A stretch of DNA of 64,000 nucleotides from Roseomonas sp. (GTDB taxonomy: Bacteria; Pseudomonadota; Alphaproteobacteria; Acetobacterales; Acetobacteraceae). The position numbers were made by a program, and so were the translations under genes. Each line of letters opens with the position of its first letter. The first letter of the stretch is position 1. Below the pieces are notes generated by a model. It ran no database searches. It saw only the letters and a program-made list of their open reading frames with translations, and was not told the DNA's origin. Shown here in pieces: positions 37,728 to 48,241 of this stretch. The stretch lies in contig JADCFX010000044.1 in assembly GCA_020249285.1 (NCBI GenBank), positions 30,057-94,056 of the forward strand, read 5' to 3'.

Positions 37728-38906
37728 TCAACGCTCCTTCAACAAGGCGACTTTGGCGTTATACCAATTCATCAGCGCCGAGGTGATCAGGCTGATGATG
37801 AGATAGACCGCCATGAAAATCGAAATCACCTCAATCGCCTGGCCAGTCTGATTGATTGAGGTATTGGCGATACTCACCAAATCCGGATAGCCGATAACGA
37901 TGGCGAGCGAGGAATTCTTCGTCAGGTTCAGATATTGCGAGGTGAGCGGTGGGATGATGACGCGCAGCGCCTGCGGCAGGATCACAAGGCGCATGATGCG
38001 CCCAGGCGGCAGGCCCAAGGCGCGCGCGGCTTCCCATTGCCCCTTATGGACGCTTTGAATGCCCGAACGCACAATTTCCGCAATGAAGGCCGAGGTATAG
38101 ACCACAAGCCCAATCAGCAAGGCGAAGAATTCCGGCGATAGCGCCAGCCCTCCTTCGAAATTGAAGCCGGCTAATTCCGGCCATTCCACAATCGGCACAA
38201 AGCCAGCCGCCAGCGCCAAGCCTGGCAGGCCGAGCAACATGGCAAGGCCCGGTAGCAGAGTGGAACGCCGATCTCCGGTCGCGATCTGACGCGCGCCTTC
38301 GCGCCGCAGCAGCAACCACCAGCCAATGGCGCCAATCAGCGCGGCGAATAGAAAGACCAGCAAAGCGGTATCCGCCATCAGCCCCGGGATCTTCATCCCG
38401 CGCTGGGACAGAAACACCCCTGGCAGCGGATTGAGTGCCTGGCGTACGGAGGGAAGCTGCAACAACACAGCATGCCAAAAGACAAGCTGGAGCACGAGCG
38501 GCGTATTGCGAATGACCTCAATATAGCCACCTACCAGGCCGCGCAGCAGCGGGTTGGAAGAAAGCCGCGCTAGCCCCAGCAGAATGCCAAACACGGTGCA
38601 GAGCGCGATGCCCACAATGGCCACACGCAGCGTATTCAAAAGCCCAACCGTGAGCGCCCGGCGATAAGTATCGGCGGGCGCATAGGGGATCAGATGCTCA
38701 CCAATGGGGATACCGGCTGAACGATCCAGAAAACTGAAGCCGAATTGCACGCCGCGCGCGGCCATATTCGCCTGCGCATTCGACCAGAACCACCAGCCCA
38801 GGAAGACCACCGCAAAAAGCAGCCCCGCCTGGATCAGCAACCCCCGGCGCGACCCTGCTGAGGGCATGAAACCGCGCGAAGGTGGTGTGGTAGTAGAAGA
38901 ACTCAT
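37728..38906 (-). CDS. aapQ: General L-amino-acid ABC transporter permease (AapQ-like)
   Basis: Partner permease of AapM, 392 residues. The N-terminus has one hydrophobic segment (LLIQAGLLFAVVFLGWWFW), a periplasmic part with a GFSFLDRSAGIPIGEHLIPY-like segment typical of AapQ, and a second hydrophobic cluster. The core loop EAARALGLPPGRIMRLVILPQA lies near residue 320. I chose ATG 38906, which gives the usual Aap start; an upstream frame to 38972 runs into the hairpin between aapJ and aapQ. Order aapJ-aapQ-aapM is as in Rhizobium, but aapP is missing. Confidence 0.92.
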   Translation of the reverse strand: MSSSTTTPPSRGFMPSAGSRRGLLIQAGLLFAVVFLGWWFWSNAQANMAARGVQFGFSFLDRSAGIPIGEHLIPYAPADTYRRALTVGLLNTLRVAIVGIALCTVFGILLGLARLSSNPLLRGLVGGYIEVIRNTPLVLQLVFWHAVLLQLPSVRQALNPLPGVFLSQRGMKIPGLMADTALLVFLFAALIGAIGWWLLLRREGARQIATGDRRSTLLPGLAMLLGLPGLALAAGFVPIVEWPELAGFNFEGGLALSPEFFALLIGLVVYTSAFIAEIVRSGIQSVHKGQWEAARALGLPPGRIMRLVILPQALRVIIPPLTSQYLNLTKNSSLAIVIGYPDLVSIANTSINQTGQAIEVISIFMAVYLIISLITSALMNWYNAKVALLKER

Positions 38907-38973
38907 GCAGCGGATTCCATCGGCGACATAAGGCGGGACCGGGTGGCGGCCAGGTGCATCGCCCGCCACCATG

Positions 38974-39006
38974 CAAAATGGCCGCGCGCCATGACAGCGC
39001 GCGGCC
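38974..39006 (-). terminator. Strong hairpin between aapJ and aapQ (attenuator or partial terminator)
   Basis: A ten-pair perfect stem (arms 38980-38989 and 38997-39006, seven-base loop) lies in the 118-base gap between aapJ and aapQ; on the minus strand it is followed by ATTTT. Hairpins in this place in ABC operons commonly lower permease expression and stabilise the binding-protein mRNA; here it is inferred from position and structure. Confidence 0.6.
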
Positions 39007-39024
39007 TGTTGCTACGCCGAAGGA

Positions 39025-40056
39025 TCAGCGCGCCGGCGGCGCATAAAGCAGGCCGCCACGGGTCCAGATATTGTTCATCCCACGCTCGAGGCCCAGCGGT
39101 GTATTGGTGCCGAGGTGACGCTCAAAAATCTCGCCGTAATTGCCGAAGGTGCGGATGATGGTGCGCACATAGTCGGCGCGGGCGGCGCCCAGGCTCTCGC
39201 CCATATTTCCTTCAACGCCCAGCAGACGACGGATCACCGGGTTGGTGGCGGTGGCCGCGATCTGTTCCACATTGGCCTGGGTGATGCCCATTTCTTCGGC
39301 GTCAATCAGGGCAAAGGTGGTCCAGGCGACGATATTGGACAGTTCCTCATCACCCTGGCGGATGGTGACGCCCAGCGGTTCCTTGGACAGACGCTCCGGC
39401 AGGATCACGTGATCCGCCGGGCGCGTCAGCAGGGTGCGCTGGGCCGCAAGGGCAGCGAAGTCATTGGTGAAAACATCGCAGCGGCCGCTATCATAGGCGC
39501 GGCGGATTTCATCCAGATCCGCGATCACCACCGGGGTGAAGCGCAGATTATTGGCGCGGAAGAAATCAGAGATATTGAGTTCTGTCGTGGTGCCCGGTTG
39601 CACGCAGACTGTGGCGCCGTTCAATTGGCGCGCGCTGGTCACGTTCAGGCGGCGCGGCACCATGATGGCCTGACCGTCATAGAAGGTGATGGCCGGGAAA
39701 TTGAAGCGGTTCACATTGGTATCGCGCGTCAGCGTCCAGGTGGTGTTGTTGGACAGCACATCCACTTCGCCCGCGGAAAGCGCGGGGAAGCGGCTTTGCG
39801 TGGTGACGGGAACGAATTCCACCTTGCTAGGGTCATTCAAGATGGTGATGGCGATGGCGCGGCAGACTTCCACATTGAAGCCACCCCAGCGGCCCTGGCT
39901 ATCCGGCACGCCGAAGCCTGGGTTGGACGGACCCTGCACGCCGCAGCGGAGCGTCCCGCGCTGGCGAATCTGGTCCAGGTCGCGCCCGGCGAGAGCCTCA
40001 CCCACGCCAAACGTCAAGAAGGCCGCCGCGGCTGCGGCGAGCATTTTGAATTTCAT
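39025..40056 (-). CDS. aapJ: General L-amino-acid ABC transporter periplasmic binding protein (AapJ-like)
   Basis: Periplasmic receptor of the Aap importer, 343 residues. The signal peptide (about residues 1-23) MKFKMLAAAAAAFLTFGVG ends at an Ala-rich site. The mature start has RGTLRCGVQGPSNPGFGVPD, followed by QGRWGGFNVEVCRAIA, the AapJ/BztA signature. It has two cysteines (CGVQ, EVCRA) that can pair. I chose ATG 40056, preceded by GGGAGA; the open frame extends upstream without meaning. This is the first gene of the aap unit. Confidence 0.93.
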   Translation of the reverse strand: MKFKMLAAAAAAFLTFGVGEALAGRDLDQIRQRGTLRCGVQGPSNPGFGVPDSQGRWGGFNVEVCRAIAITILNDPSKVEFVPVTTQSRFPALSAGEVDVLSNNTTWTLTRDTNVNRFNFPAITFYDGQAIMVPRRLNVTSARQLNGATVCVQPGTTTELNISDFFRANNLRFTPVVIADLDEIRRAYDSGRCDVFTNDFAALAAQRTLLTRPADHVILPERLSKEPLGVTIRQGDEELSNIVAWTTFALIDAEEMGITQANVEQIAATATNPVIRRLLGVEGNMGESLGAARADYVRTIIRTFGNYGEIFERHLGTNTPLGLERGMNNIWTRGGLLYAPPAR

Positions 40057-40294
40057 TTGTGTCTCCCACGTCTCCCAGCGGACGAAGCCCGTCTCGCTTG
40101 GGGGTGGAGATTGCCCGGTGACATTAAAATTACAAGAAGGGCAGGTTTTCGCCATTCAGTTAAGTTGCGCTTTCAGACGCCGCTTGCCTAGAATTCAGGC
40201 GTTTTTGGCCTTGCTAGCATAATTTGCTTGAGTTTTGGGCTTTTTTAGCGCGTGCCGGGCCGTCTGGCGAGGCGAAACGCGCGCTCAGAGGGCC

Positions 40295-41377
40295 TTATGC
40301 CCCTGCGATCTCCGCGCGCAATTCATCCAGAACGCGCAGGCCCCCCTTGTTGCTTTCCACATGCCAGAACAGCCAGCCATTGCAGGAAGGCACTTCCTGC
40401 ACCGCTGCCCCCACCTGATGAATGGACCCTGCCGCCTTGCCGCAACGAAGCGTCCCATCGGCGCCCACTTCCGCCCGCCAGCGGCGGCGCGCATCGGTCA
40501 GCACACTGCCCGCCGGCACCATCCCGCGTTCCACCAGCGTGCCAAAGGGAATGCGCGGCTGTTCCCGCCGCGATGGCAGGGCAAGCGCGGCTGATTCCGG
40601 CATGGGCTCCACCGCCGCCAGCCGGGCGCGCGCGCCGCGGGCGTAGCGTTCTTCCCGTTCAATGCCGATGAAGCGCCGGCCAAGGCGCTTGGCAACTGCC
40701 GCCGTGGTGCCGGAACCAAGGAAGGGGTCAAGCACAACCTCTCCAGGCTGGGTGCAGGACAGGATCACGCGATGCAGCAGCGCTTCGGGCTTTTGCGTTG
40801 GGTGTAGCTTGTCGCCATTTTCGTCGCGCAGCCGCTCACCGCCCGTGCATAGCGGGATGAACCAGTCGCTCCGCATCTGCACATCATCATTCAGCGTCTT
40901 CATGGCGGCGTAGTTGAAGCGGTATTTGGATTCCTGCCCATGCGCCGCCCAGATCAGGGTTTCATGCGCATTGGTGAAGCGCCGGCCACGGAAATTCGGC
41001 ATGGGATTGGCCTTGCGCCAGATTACATCATTCAGGATCCAAAAGCCGAGGTCCTGCAGCGCCACCCCGAGGCGGAACACATTATGATAGGCGCCCATGA
41101 CCCAAATCGTGCCATCCTTGCGCAGAACGCGCCGGCATTCGGTCAGCCAGGCGCGGGTGAAGGCGTCATAGGTGGCCAAATCGGGGAAGCGATCCCAGGC
41201 ATCATCCACGCCATCCACCACGCTTTCATCGGGCCGGCGCAATTCGCCCTTCAGCTGAAGGTTATAGGGTGGGTCAGCAAAAATCGCATGCACACTCGCC
41301 GGCGGTAGGCGGCGCAGCATGGCAATCGAATCCCCGACCAGAACCTGGTCCAAGAGCAGCTCTAGCTGCGTTCCCAC
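40295..41377 (-). CDS. ccrM: Cell-cycle DNA adenine methyltransferase CcrM (GANTC-specific)
   Basis: Beta-class N6-adenine methyltransferase of about 360 residues. [10 protein letters not shown] near residue 35 is the catalytic motif IV, and [18 protein letters not shown] near residue 230 is the AdoMet motif, in the order of the beta class. The C-terminal region holds the CcrM-only domain with [12 protein letters not shown] and CNGWLFWH. Family members methylate the A of GANTC and coordinate the alphaproteobacterial cell cycle. GTG 41377, preceded by AAGGGA, gives the normal length; TTG 41431, overlapping rnhB, is less likely. The aap unit is convergent in spacing but same strand. Confidence 0.94.
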   Translation of the reverse strand: MGTQLELLLDQVLVGDSIAMLRRLPPASVHAIFADPPYNLQLKGELRRPDESVVDGVDDAWDRFPDLATYDAFTRAWLTECRRVLRKDGTIWVMGAYHNVFRLGVALQDLGFWILNDVIWRKANPMPNFRGRRFTNAHETLIWAAHGQESKYRFNYAAMKTLNDDVQMRSDWFIPLCTGGERLRDENGDKLHPTQKPEALLHRVILSCTQPGEVVLDPFLGSGTTAAVAKRLGRRFIGIEREERYARGARARLAAVEPMPESAALALPSRREQPRIPFGTLVERGMVPAGSVLTDARRRWRAEVGADGTLRCGKAAGSIHQVGAAVQEVPSCNGWLFWHVESNKGGLRVLDELRAEIAGA

Positions 41378-41427
41378 CGTGAAATCCCTTATGGCTGCGG
41401 CAAGAATCGCGCGCCCGAGTCGCCCGG

Positions 41428-42060
41428 TCAAGTCAGTTTCAAAACGGCCTGATCCACCGGGCCAAAACCGCGCCGGTGATGGGGGCAGGGGCCGAGCCTT
41501 GCCAGCGCTTCCCGATGCGCCGCCGTTGGGTAGCCGGCATGGCGGGCAAAGCCGTAAGCGGGCCAGCGCGGGTCAAGCCGGCGCATCGCCCGATCACGCA
41601 GCACCTTGGCAATGATCGAAGCGCCGGCGATGGAAAAGCTGAGCCCATCTCCGCCAATGATGCACCGCACCGGACAGGCCAAGGGCGGCGGCTGATTGCC
41701 ATCCACCAAAGCGTGATCCGGGGTGCCTGGCAGCTTCGCCACCGCGCGGCGCATGGCAAGATGCGTGGCGCGGAGGATATTGACCCGCCCGATTTCGGTG
41801 GCTGATGCCGCGCCGATGCCGATTTCAACCAGCCCCAGCGCTTGGGCTTTGCGGAGCGCGGCAAAGGCGGCATCGCGCGCCGCTTCCTTGAGCTTCTTGG
41901 AATCTTGCAACAGCGCCGCAAGGCCGTCTGGCGGTGGGGCGAGAAACACCAAGGCCGCCGCCAGCACAGGCCCGGCGAGGGGGCCGCGCCCGGCTTCATC
42001 CACCCCGGCGACGCGACCACCGAGCGCCGCTTCCAGGCTGAAATCCGGTCGTGTGGTCAT
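41428..42060 (-). CDS. rnhB: Ribonuclease HII
   Basis: Cleaves RNA in RNA-DNA hybrids and removes single ribonucleotides, 210 residues. [17 protein letters not shown] near residue 16 holds the DEAGRG acidic motif. [16 protein letters not shown] near residue 50 carries the conserved Ser-Lys, [11 protein letters not shown] near 117 the third Asp, and [13 protein letters not shown] near residue 150 the SIxAKV pattern. ATG 42060 is chosen; the MFS stop overlaps it (ATGA). The rnhB-ccrM pair is a common alphaproteobacterial arrangement. Confidence 0.95.
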   Translation of the reverse strand: MTTRPDFSLEAALGGRVAGVDEAGRGPLAGPVLAAALVFLAPPPDGLAALLQDSKKLKEAARDAAFAALRKAQALGLVEIGIGAASATEIGRVNILRATHLAMRRAVAKLPGTPDHALVDGNQPPPLACPVRCIIGGDGLSFSIAGASIIAKVLRDRAMRRLDPRWPAYGFARHAGYPTAAHREALARLGPCPHHRRGFGPVDQAVLKLT

Positions 42061-43283
42061 GGTTTTGTGCGCGGCAGCAGCAGCCAACCCGCCAGCCCAA
42101 GCAGCAGGCTGCCTGCCAATACAGCGAAGCCGGCGCGATAGGCAGCCTCGGGCCGCGCGGCTTCCTCCATGGGAAAGAAGCCGATCACGAGCCCGACCAA
42201 CAAAGGCAGCAGGGAAGACCCCAGAACCTGTGCCATATTCACCGTGCTCGCGCCGCGCCCGACCAGATGATCCGGGAAAAGCATGCGCGCTTCCGTCACC
42301 AGCAGCACCGGGTAGCTGGAAAACAGCACCAGCCCAACCAGCAGGCCAAGCGCCGCAGCCAAGGGTGGCGCCGGCCAAAGGGCCAAGGCCAGCAACATGG
42401 CAGCGGAAAGTGCCGCGCCCGCGCTGATCATGGTGGCGCGCGGGAAGAAGCGGCGCTCCAAAGGGCCAACCAGCAAAAGCCCGATCGGCATGGCAAGGCC
42501 CATCGCTGCCTGGGCAAGCCCGCGTTCATTCGCATTCAGCCCATGCACATCGGCGAAATAAGGTCCGGCCCAAAGCCCGATCACCGTAGCGGCGGCGGCA
42601 TAGGCCACCAGATGCAAGGCCAGCACGCGCGCAAGTCCCGGCAGGAGCCAGATGGAAAACTGCCCGCGCAGCGCTTCCATCAGGCTTTCTGCCCGCCGTG
42701 CGGGTGCAGGGCGGTCCGGCGGGTCATTCTGCACCAGCCACCACCAGGCCAGTGCCGCAAGCCCCGTGAGCAAGGCTGAAACCAGAAAGGCTTCCCGCCA
42801 CCCAAGCCAGCCGGCAAGCCAGGCAAGCGGCGCGCCTGCCAGCAAAATCCCCATTTGGGAAAAGGCAAAAACGCGAGAAAGCGCGAGTGTCATATCGCCG
42901 CCCGCATACCAGCGCGCGCAGAGCACCACCGCGGACATGAAGGAAGCGGCGCAGCCAATGCCGATCAAGGCGCGCGCCACAAGCAGCGTCGCGCCATCCG
43001 TGGCAAGGCTTTGCAGCACCAGGCCAAGCACGGCGATGGCGCTCAGCCCCGCCACCACCAGGCGCGGACCAAGCCGATCAAGCGCGATGCCAACGGGAAG
43101 CTGCATGATCAAAAGCGCGGCGAAGAACATGCCATTTGCCGCCCCCAGCATGCTGGGCGTGAGTGCAAGATCGGCGCTGAGTTCCGGCGCAATCACCCCA
43201 AGCGCGCTGCGGTGAAACTGGCTGAGTCCGGTGAGTAACGCCAGTGCCAAGAGCAATGATGCGCTGGGGGGAAAGCGGATCAT
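42057..43283 (-). CDS. Major facilitator superfamily transporter
   Basis: A 408-residue inner-membrane carrier with about 12 hydrophobic segments. The first half contains [22 protein letters not shown], the A-like loop between helices 2 and 3 (G-x-x-x-D-R-x-G), and the central loop is Pro/Arg-rich ([16 protein letters not shown]). The early motif [15 protein letters not shown] suggests a nitrate/sialate-like subfamily only weakly. The substrate is unknown. Its stop overlaps rnhB; no regulator is adjacent. Confidence 0.88.
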   Translation of the reverse strand: MIRFPPSASLLLALALLTGLSQFHRSALGVIAPELSADLALTPSMLGAANGMFFAALLIMQLPVGIALDRLGPRLVVAGLSAIAVLGLVLQSLATDGATLLVARALIGIGCAASFMSAVVLCARWYAGGDMTLALSRVFAFSQMGILLAGAPLAWLAGWLGWREAFLVSALLTGLAALAWWWLVQNDPPDRPAPARRAESLMEALRGQFSIWLLPGLARVLALHLVAYAAAATVIGLWAGPYFADVHGLNANERGLAQAAMGLAMPIGLLLVGPLERRFFPRATMISAGAALSAAMLLALALWPAPPLAAALGLLVGLVLFSSYPVLLVTEARMLFPDHLVGRGASTVNMAQVLGSSLLPLLVGLVIGFFPMEEAARPEAAYRAGFAVLAGSLLLGLAGWLLLPRTKP

Positions 43284-43659
43284 GGGAGCAGCGAACGCCT
43301 AAGCTGCCCTGGCACCGGAACGGCCTGCTGCCGTCCAACAGGCTTTCGCGACGCGCTTTGGGATGCAGGTCGCTGAAAAAGGGCGTAAGGCGGGCGCGGC
43401 AGCAATCAGGGGCATGGGGCTGGAGTCATCAAGAGATTGCCAGGGTTGTGAGACATGCGGTTCATATGCGCTCAAGGTAGCATCCCAAAACATGGGCTGA
43501 TCATATACTCCGTTGCTCGGGAGCTTCCATTCGGTTCAGCTTGGCCTGGAAAGGCCAAAAGCGGAAGCCGCAGGTTTGGTTGCCTTGGCGCTGGCCGCTT
43601 ACGGGTTCATGGGCAGGCGTCTCTGGCGTCCCTCACGCATCGCTGGCTAGAATGATTCC
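43284..43659. other. 376-base region without a recognised gene
   Basis: Between the divergent MFS gene and an unknown plus-strand gene. Open frames exist on both strands (for example minus strand 43299-43493), but none has a ribosome-binding site or recognisable protein. No tRNA, SRP RNA or tmRNA feature is visible. It may hold the two divergent promoters; I see no clear -35/-10 pair. Confidence 0.4.
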
Positions 43660-44103
43660 ATGAGCCAAGCTTTTGAAATGGCGTTGCCCGAGCGCTTTGT
43701 CTTTGATGCCGCCAACGACCTGCCCATTGCCGGGCAATTCCACGCGCCTGAGGAAGGGCCTGAGGGCATTTTCCGCTGGACCGGGCCGGGGGCGGAGGCA
43801 GCTTTGACCATTTTGGTTGATCGCCGCTACCCGCTGCGCGCCTGGCTGGAATTGGTGGATTTTGGCCACCCCGCTAATATGGATGCGCTGGCGCTGATTG
43901 TGGATGGAGAGCTTTACCCCCTATTGCGGCGCGGCCCGGGAAAGAATTTGATCGCCGGCCCCATCCTGCCGCGCGACGGTGATGGTCCAACGCAACTGAT
44001 TATCCGCGTGCCGCATTTGCACAGCCCGCCGCCCGAGCGCCATCGCGCGCCCCCCTTGCGCGGCATTGCGATCAAGCGGCTCAGCCTGACGCCGCCAGAT
44101 TGA
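43660..44103 (+). CDS. Hypothetical protein
   Basis: An unrecognised 147-residue soluble protein with the codon bias of the surrounding genes. It contains IFRWTGPGAEAALTILVDRR and LELVDFGHPANMDALALIVDGE, then alternating hydrophobics that suggest a beta-rich fold with GPILPRDGDGPTQLIIRVPH; the end is Arg/Pro-rich. No signal peptide. The ribosome-binding site is weak. The pattern may recall carbohydrate-linked glycan-processing accessory proteins, but no function is claimed. It lies 210 bases upstream of metY. Confidence 0.5.
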   Translation: MSQAFEMALPERFVFDAANDLPIAGQFHAPEEGPEGIFRWTGPGAEAALTILVDRRYPLRAWLELVDFGHPANMDALALIVDGELYPLLRRGPGKNLIAGPILPRDGDGPTQLIIRVPHLHSPPPERHRAPPLRGIAIKRLSLTPPD

Positions 44104-44236
44104 AGCTGGGCAGGGGTGAAATTTTCCCCATCCGGCGCTTCACGAGAAACGGGGGGCCTGCCTTGCGGAAGTGCCGCGCAAAGCCCTTGTCTTTTGCGGA
44201 AAACCCTTTCGCAACCGGCGGTGGCGTGGCAGGTTT

Positions 44237-44279
44237 CGGGAAGACGCGGTGACATCCGCGCCCTGAACAAGTCTTCCCG
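44237..44279 (+). promoter_or_regulatory. Nested hairpin in the metY leader (riboswitch or other cis-regulatory candidate)
   Basis: In the 210-base gap before metY, CGGGAAGAC (44237-44245) pairs perfectly with GTCTTCCCG (44271-44279). Inside it GCGG (44246-44249) pairs with CCGC (44256-44259) around UGACAU, leaving an asymmetric bulge GCCCTGAACAA (44260-44270). The structure ends 34 bases before the ATG. Methionine genes of alphaproteobacteria often carry SAM- or SAH-sensing riboswitches. AACAAGTC resembles part of SAM-II elements, but the rest does not fit the consensus I know, so the class is open. Confidence 0.45.
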
Positions 44280-44313
44280 CGCGGTTCTTGCCCAGCGGGG
44301 GTGGGAGAATGCC

Positions 44314-46670
<2,357 letters not shown>

Positions 46671-46720
46671 GCCCCGGCGTTTAGTTGATCGGCGAAGGGT
46701 CCGCCTGCCTGGAGCACGCC

Positions 46721-48241
46721 CTAGCCGCGCTGCGTCACCTGTACGCTCGATTCAAGCCCAAGCGCCGCTGCGAGTGTTTCAAGCCGGCGCAGCACGCTTT
46801 CGCCGGCGAAAACACCGCTGCCCTCCACAAGCCGCAGCATCAGCCGCCCACCTCGGCGTTCCAGTGATGTGCCCGCCAGCAACACGGGCGTGCCGCCTGA
46901 AAGCGTATAGGCAAGCCTGAAGGCTGCCCCCAAAATCTCCGCGCGCCTGAGTGTGCCGACATCCAACAGCAACCGCGCGGAGGGCAGGAAGGGCGCTTCC
47001 GCCTCAGCTTCGTAACGCAGCGCTGCGGCAAGGGCGAGGAAGGCGCGGCCGTGATGGTCAAACCCGACACCGGGCTGGCGCAGCACACGAAAAAAAGCGT
47101 GCTCAGCGCGATAATCCGGATGATCATGGCTGCCGATATCGCTCACCCAACAGGCGGCTTCACGCAAAGCCAGCGCCAGCGGGGACTCATCCTCAAAAAG
47201 CGGCGCGGTCCAGGCGAAAAGCGCCGGCGGCATGGCTTGGTCGCGCCCGAAGCGCAGTGCCAAGTCACGCGATGCGGCCAGCAGCGGGTCGCGCTTCCGC
47301 TCAGCCGCATCAATCAGCCGCGCATACCACCCTTCCCGCAGGCCATTGGCGCTGAAGATGACACGGCGCGCACCGCTGGCACGCAGCAGCCGGCGCAGCA
47401 CCAGGGCGGCGAAGGGCAGATCAGCCAAGCGCTTGCTTGATGCGCCGGGCATGCGTTCCAGCGTGCGCCGCGTGGCGGCCATCAATACGCCGGAAAGATC
47501 ACGCGCTTCTTCGCGCGTCAGCGCGTAATGATGCACGATGGAAAGCGGATAGCCGGTTTGCGCCATATGCATGCGCGCCATGGCGCGCCAGGCGCCGCCC
47601 ACCAGATACAAATCCCGCCCGGATGCGCTATGCACCCAGGGTACACGCGCCAATTCTTCCATCACAATCGCGCGCGCCTTGCCAATATCGCCCTTCGCGC
47701 GATCCGCGAGGCGAATGGTACCAATGGGCAGGCTGCCGGTTTTGCCTTGCTCACCTTGATGGAGTTCCACCAATTCTAGGGAACCACCGCCAATATCGCC
47801 CAAAAGCCCATCCGCGCCGGGAAAGCCCAGCAGCAAGCCATGGGCGGAAAGCCGCGCTTCCTCATCCCCCGTCAGGATATGGATCGGCACGCCGGGCATT
47901 CTTTCACCAAGCGCGGCAACAAAGGCCGCGCCATTGGACGAATCACGCACCGCGGCGGTGGCCAGAACTTCGATCGGATCGGCACCCATGGCGCGCGCCA
48001 CCGCGTGATAGCGCTGCATGATGGTGAGCGCCTGGTCCACCGCATCCGCGTTGAGCTGCCCCGTATCATGCAGCCCGCGGCCGAGCCCCAGCACGGCTTT
48101 TTCATTGAAGATGGCAACAGGATTGCGCCCGCGCCCTTCAAACACAACCAGGCGCACAGAATTGGAACCCAAATCCACAACGCCGCAGCGCGTAGTCGTA
48201 TTCATCGCGCCTGTTTGCGCGTTGGGGGCCGGGCCATCCAT
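46721..48241 (-). CDS. ppx: Ppx/GppA family exopolyphosphatase
   Basis: Hydrolyses polyphosphate or pppGpp, 506 residues. The actin-like ATPase fold has GVVDLGSNSVRLVVFEG near residue 23, ATAAVRDSSNGAAFV near residue 93 and the second phosphate loop LLGDIGGGSLELVEL near residue 152. The C-terminal HD-like helices follow. It is translationally coupled to ppk by ATGA overlap (ppk stop and ppx start), so synthesis and degradation of polyphosphate are encoded together. ATG 48241 is chosen; MNTTTRCG at 48205 is an alternative. Confidence 0.93.
   Translation of the reverse strand: MDGPAPNAQTGAMNTTTRCGVVDLGSNSVRLVVFEGRGRNPVAIFNEKAVLGLGRGLHDTGQLNADAVDQALTIMQRYHAVARAMGADPIEVLATAAVRDSSNGAAFVAALGERMPGVPIHILTGDEEARLSAHGLLLGFPGADGLLGDIGGGSLELVELHQGEQGKTGSLPIGTIRLADRAKGDIGKARAIVMEELARVPWVHSASGRDLYLVGGAWRAMARMHMAQTGYPLSIVHHYALTREEARDLSGVLMAATRRTLERMPGASSKRLADLPFAALVLRRLLRASGARRVIFSANGLREGWYARLIDAAERKRDPLLAASRDLALRFGRDQAMPPALFAWTAPLFEDESPLALALREAACWVSDIGSHDHPDYRAEHAFFRVLRQPGVGFDHHGRAFLALAAALRYEAEAEAPFLPSARLLLDVGTLRRAEILGAAFRLAYTLSGGTPVLLAGTSLERRGGRLMLRLVEGSGVFAGESVLRRLETLAAALGLESSVQVTQRG

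Noticed and set aside
40057..40294. Sigma-54 promoter upstream of aapJ
   Set aside because: A GG...GC pair on the minus strand has the wrong spacing (9 instead of 10 bases).
43284..43659. Small structured RNA (SRP RNA, tmRNA or tRNA) in the gap before the unknown gene
   Set aside because: No conserved SRP loop, no tRNA-like acceptor or T-loop pattern and no resume-codon region found.
44104..44313. Definite SAM-II riboswitch before metY
   Set aside because: Structure is strong but the consensus P1, loop and 3' pseudoknot sequences of SAM-II as I know them are not met; reported only as an unclassified element.
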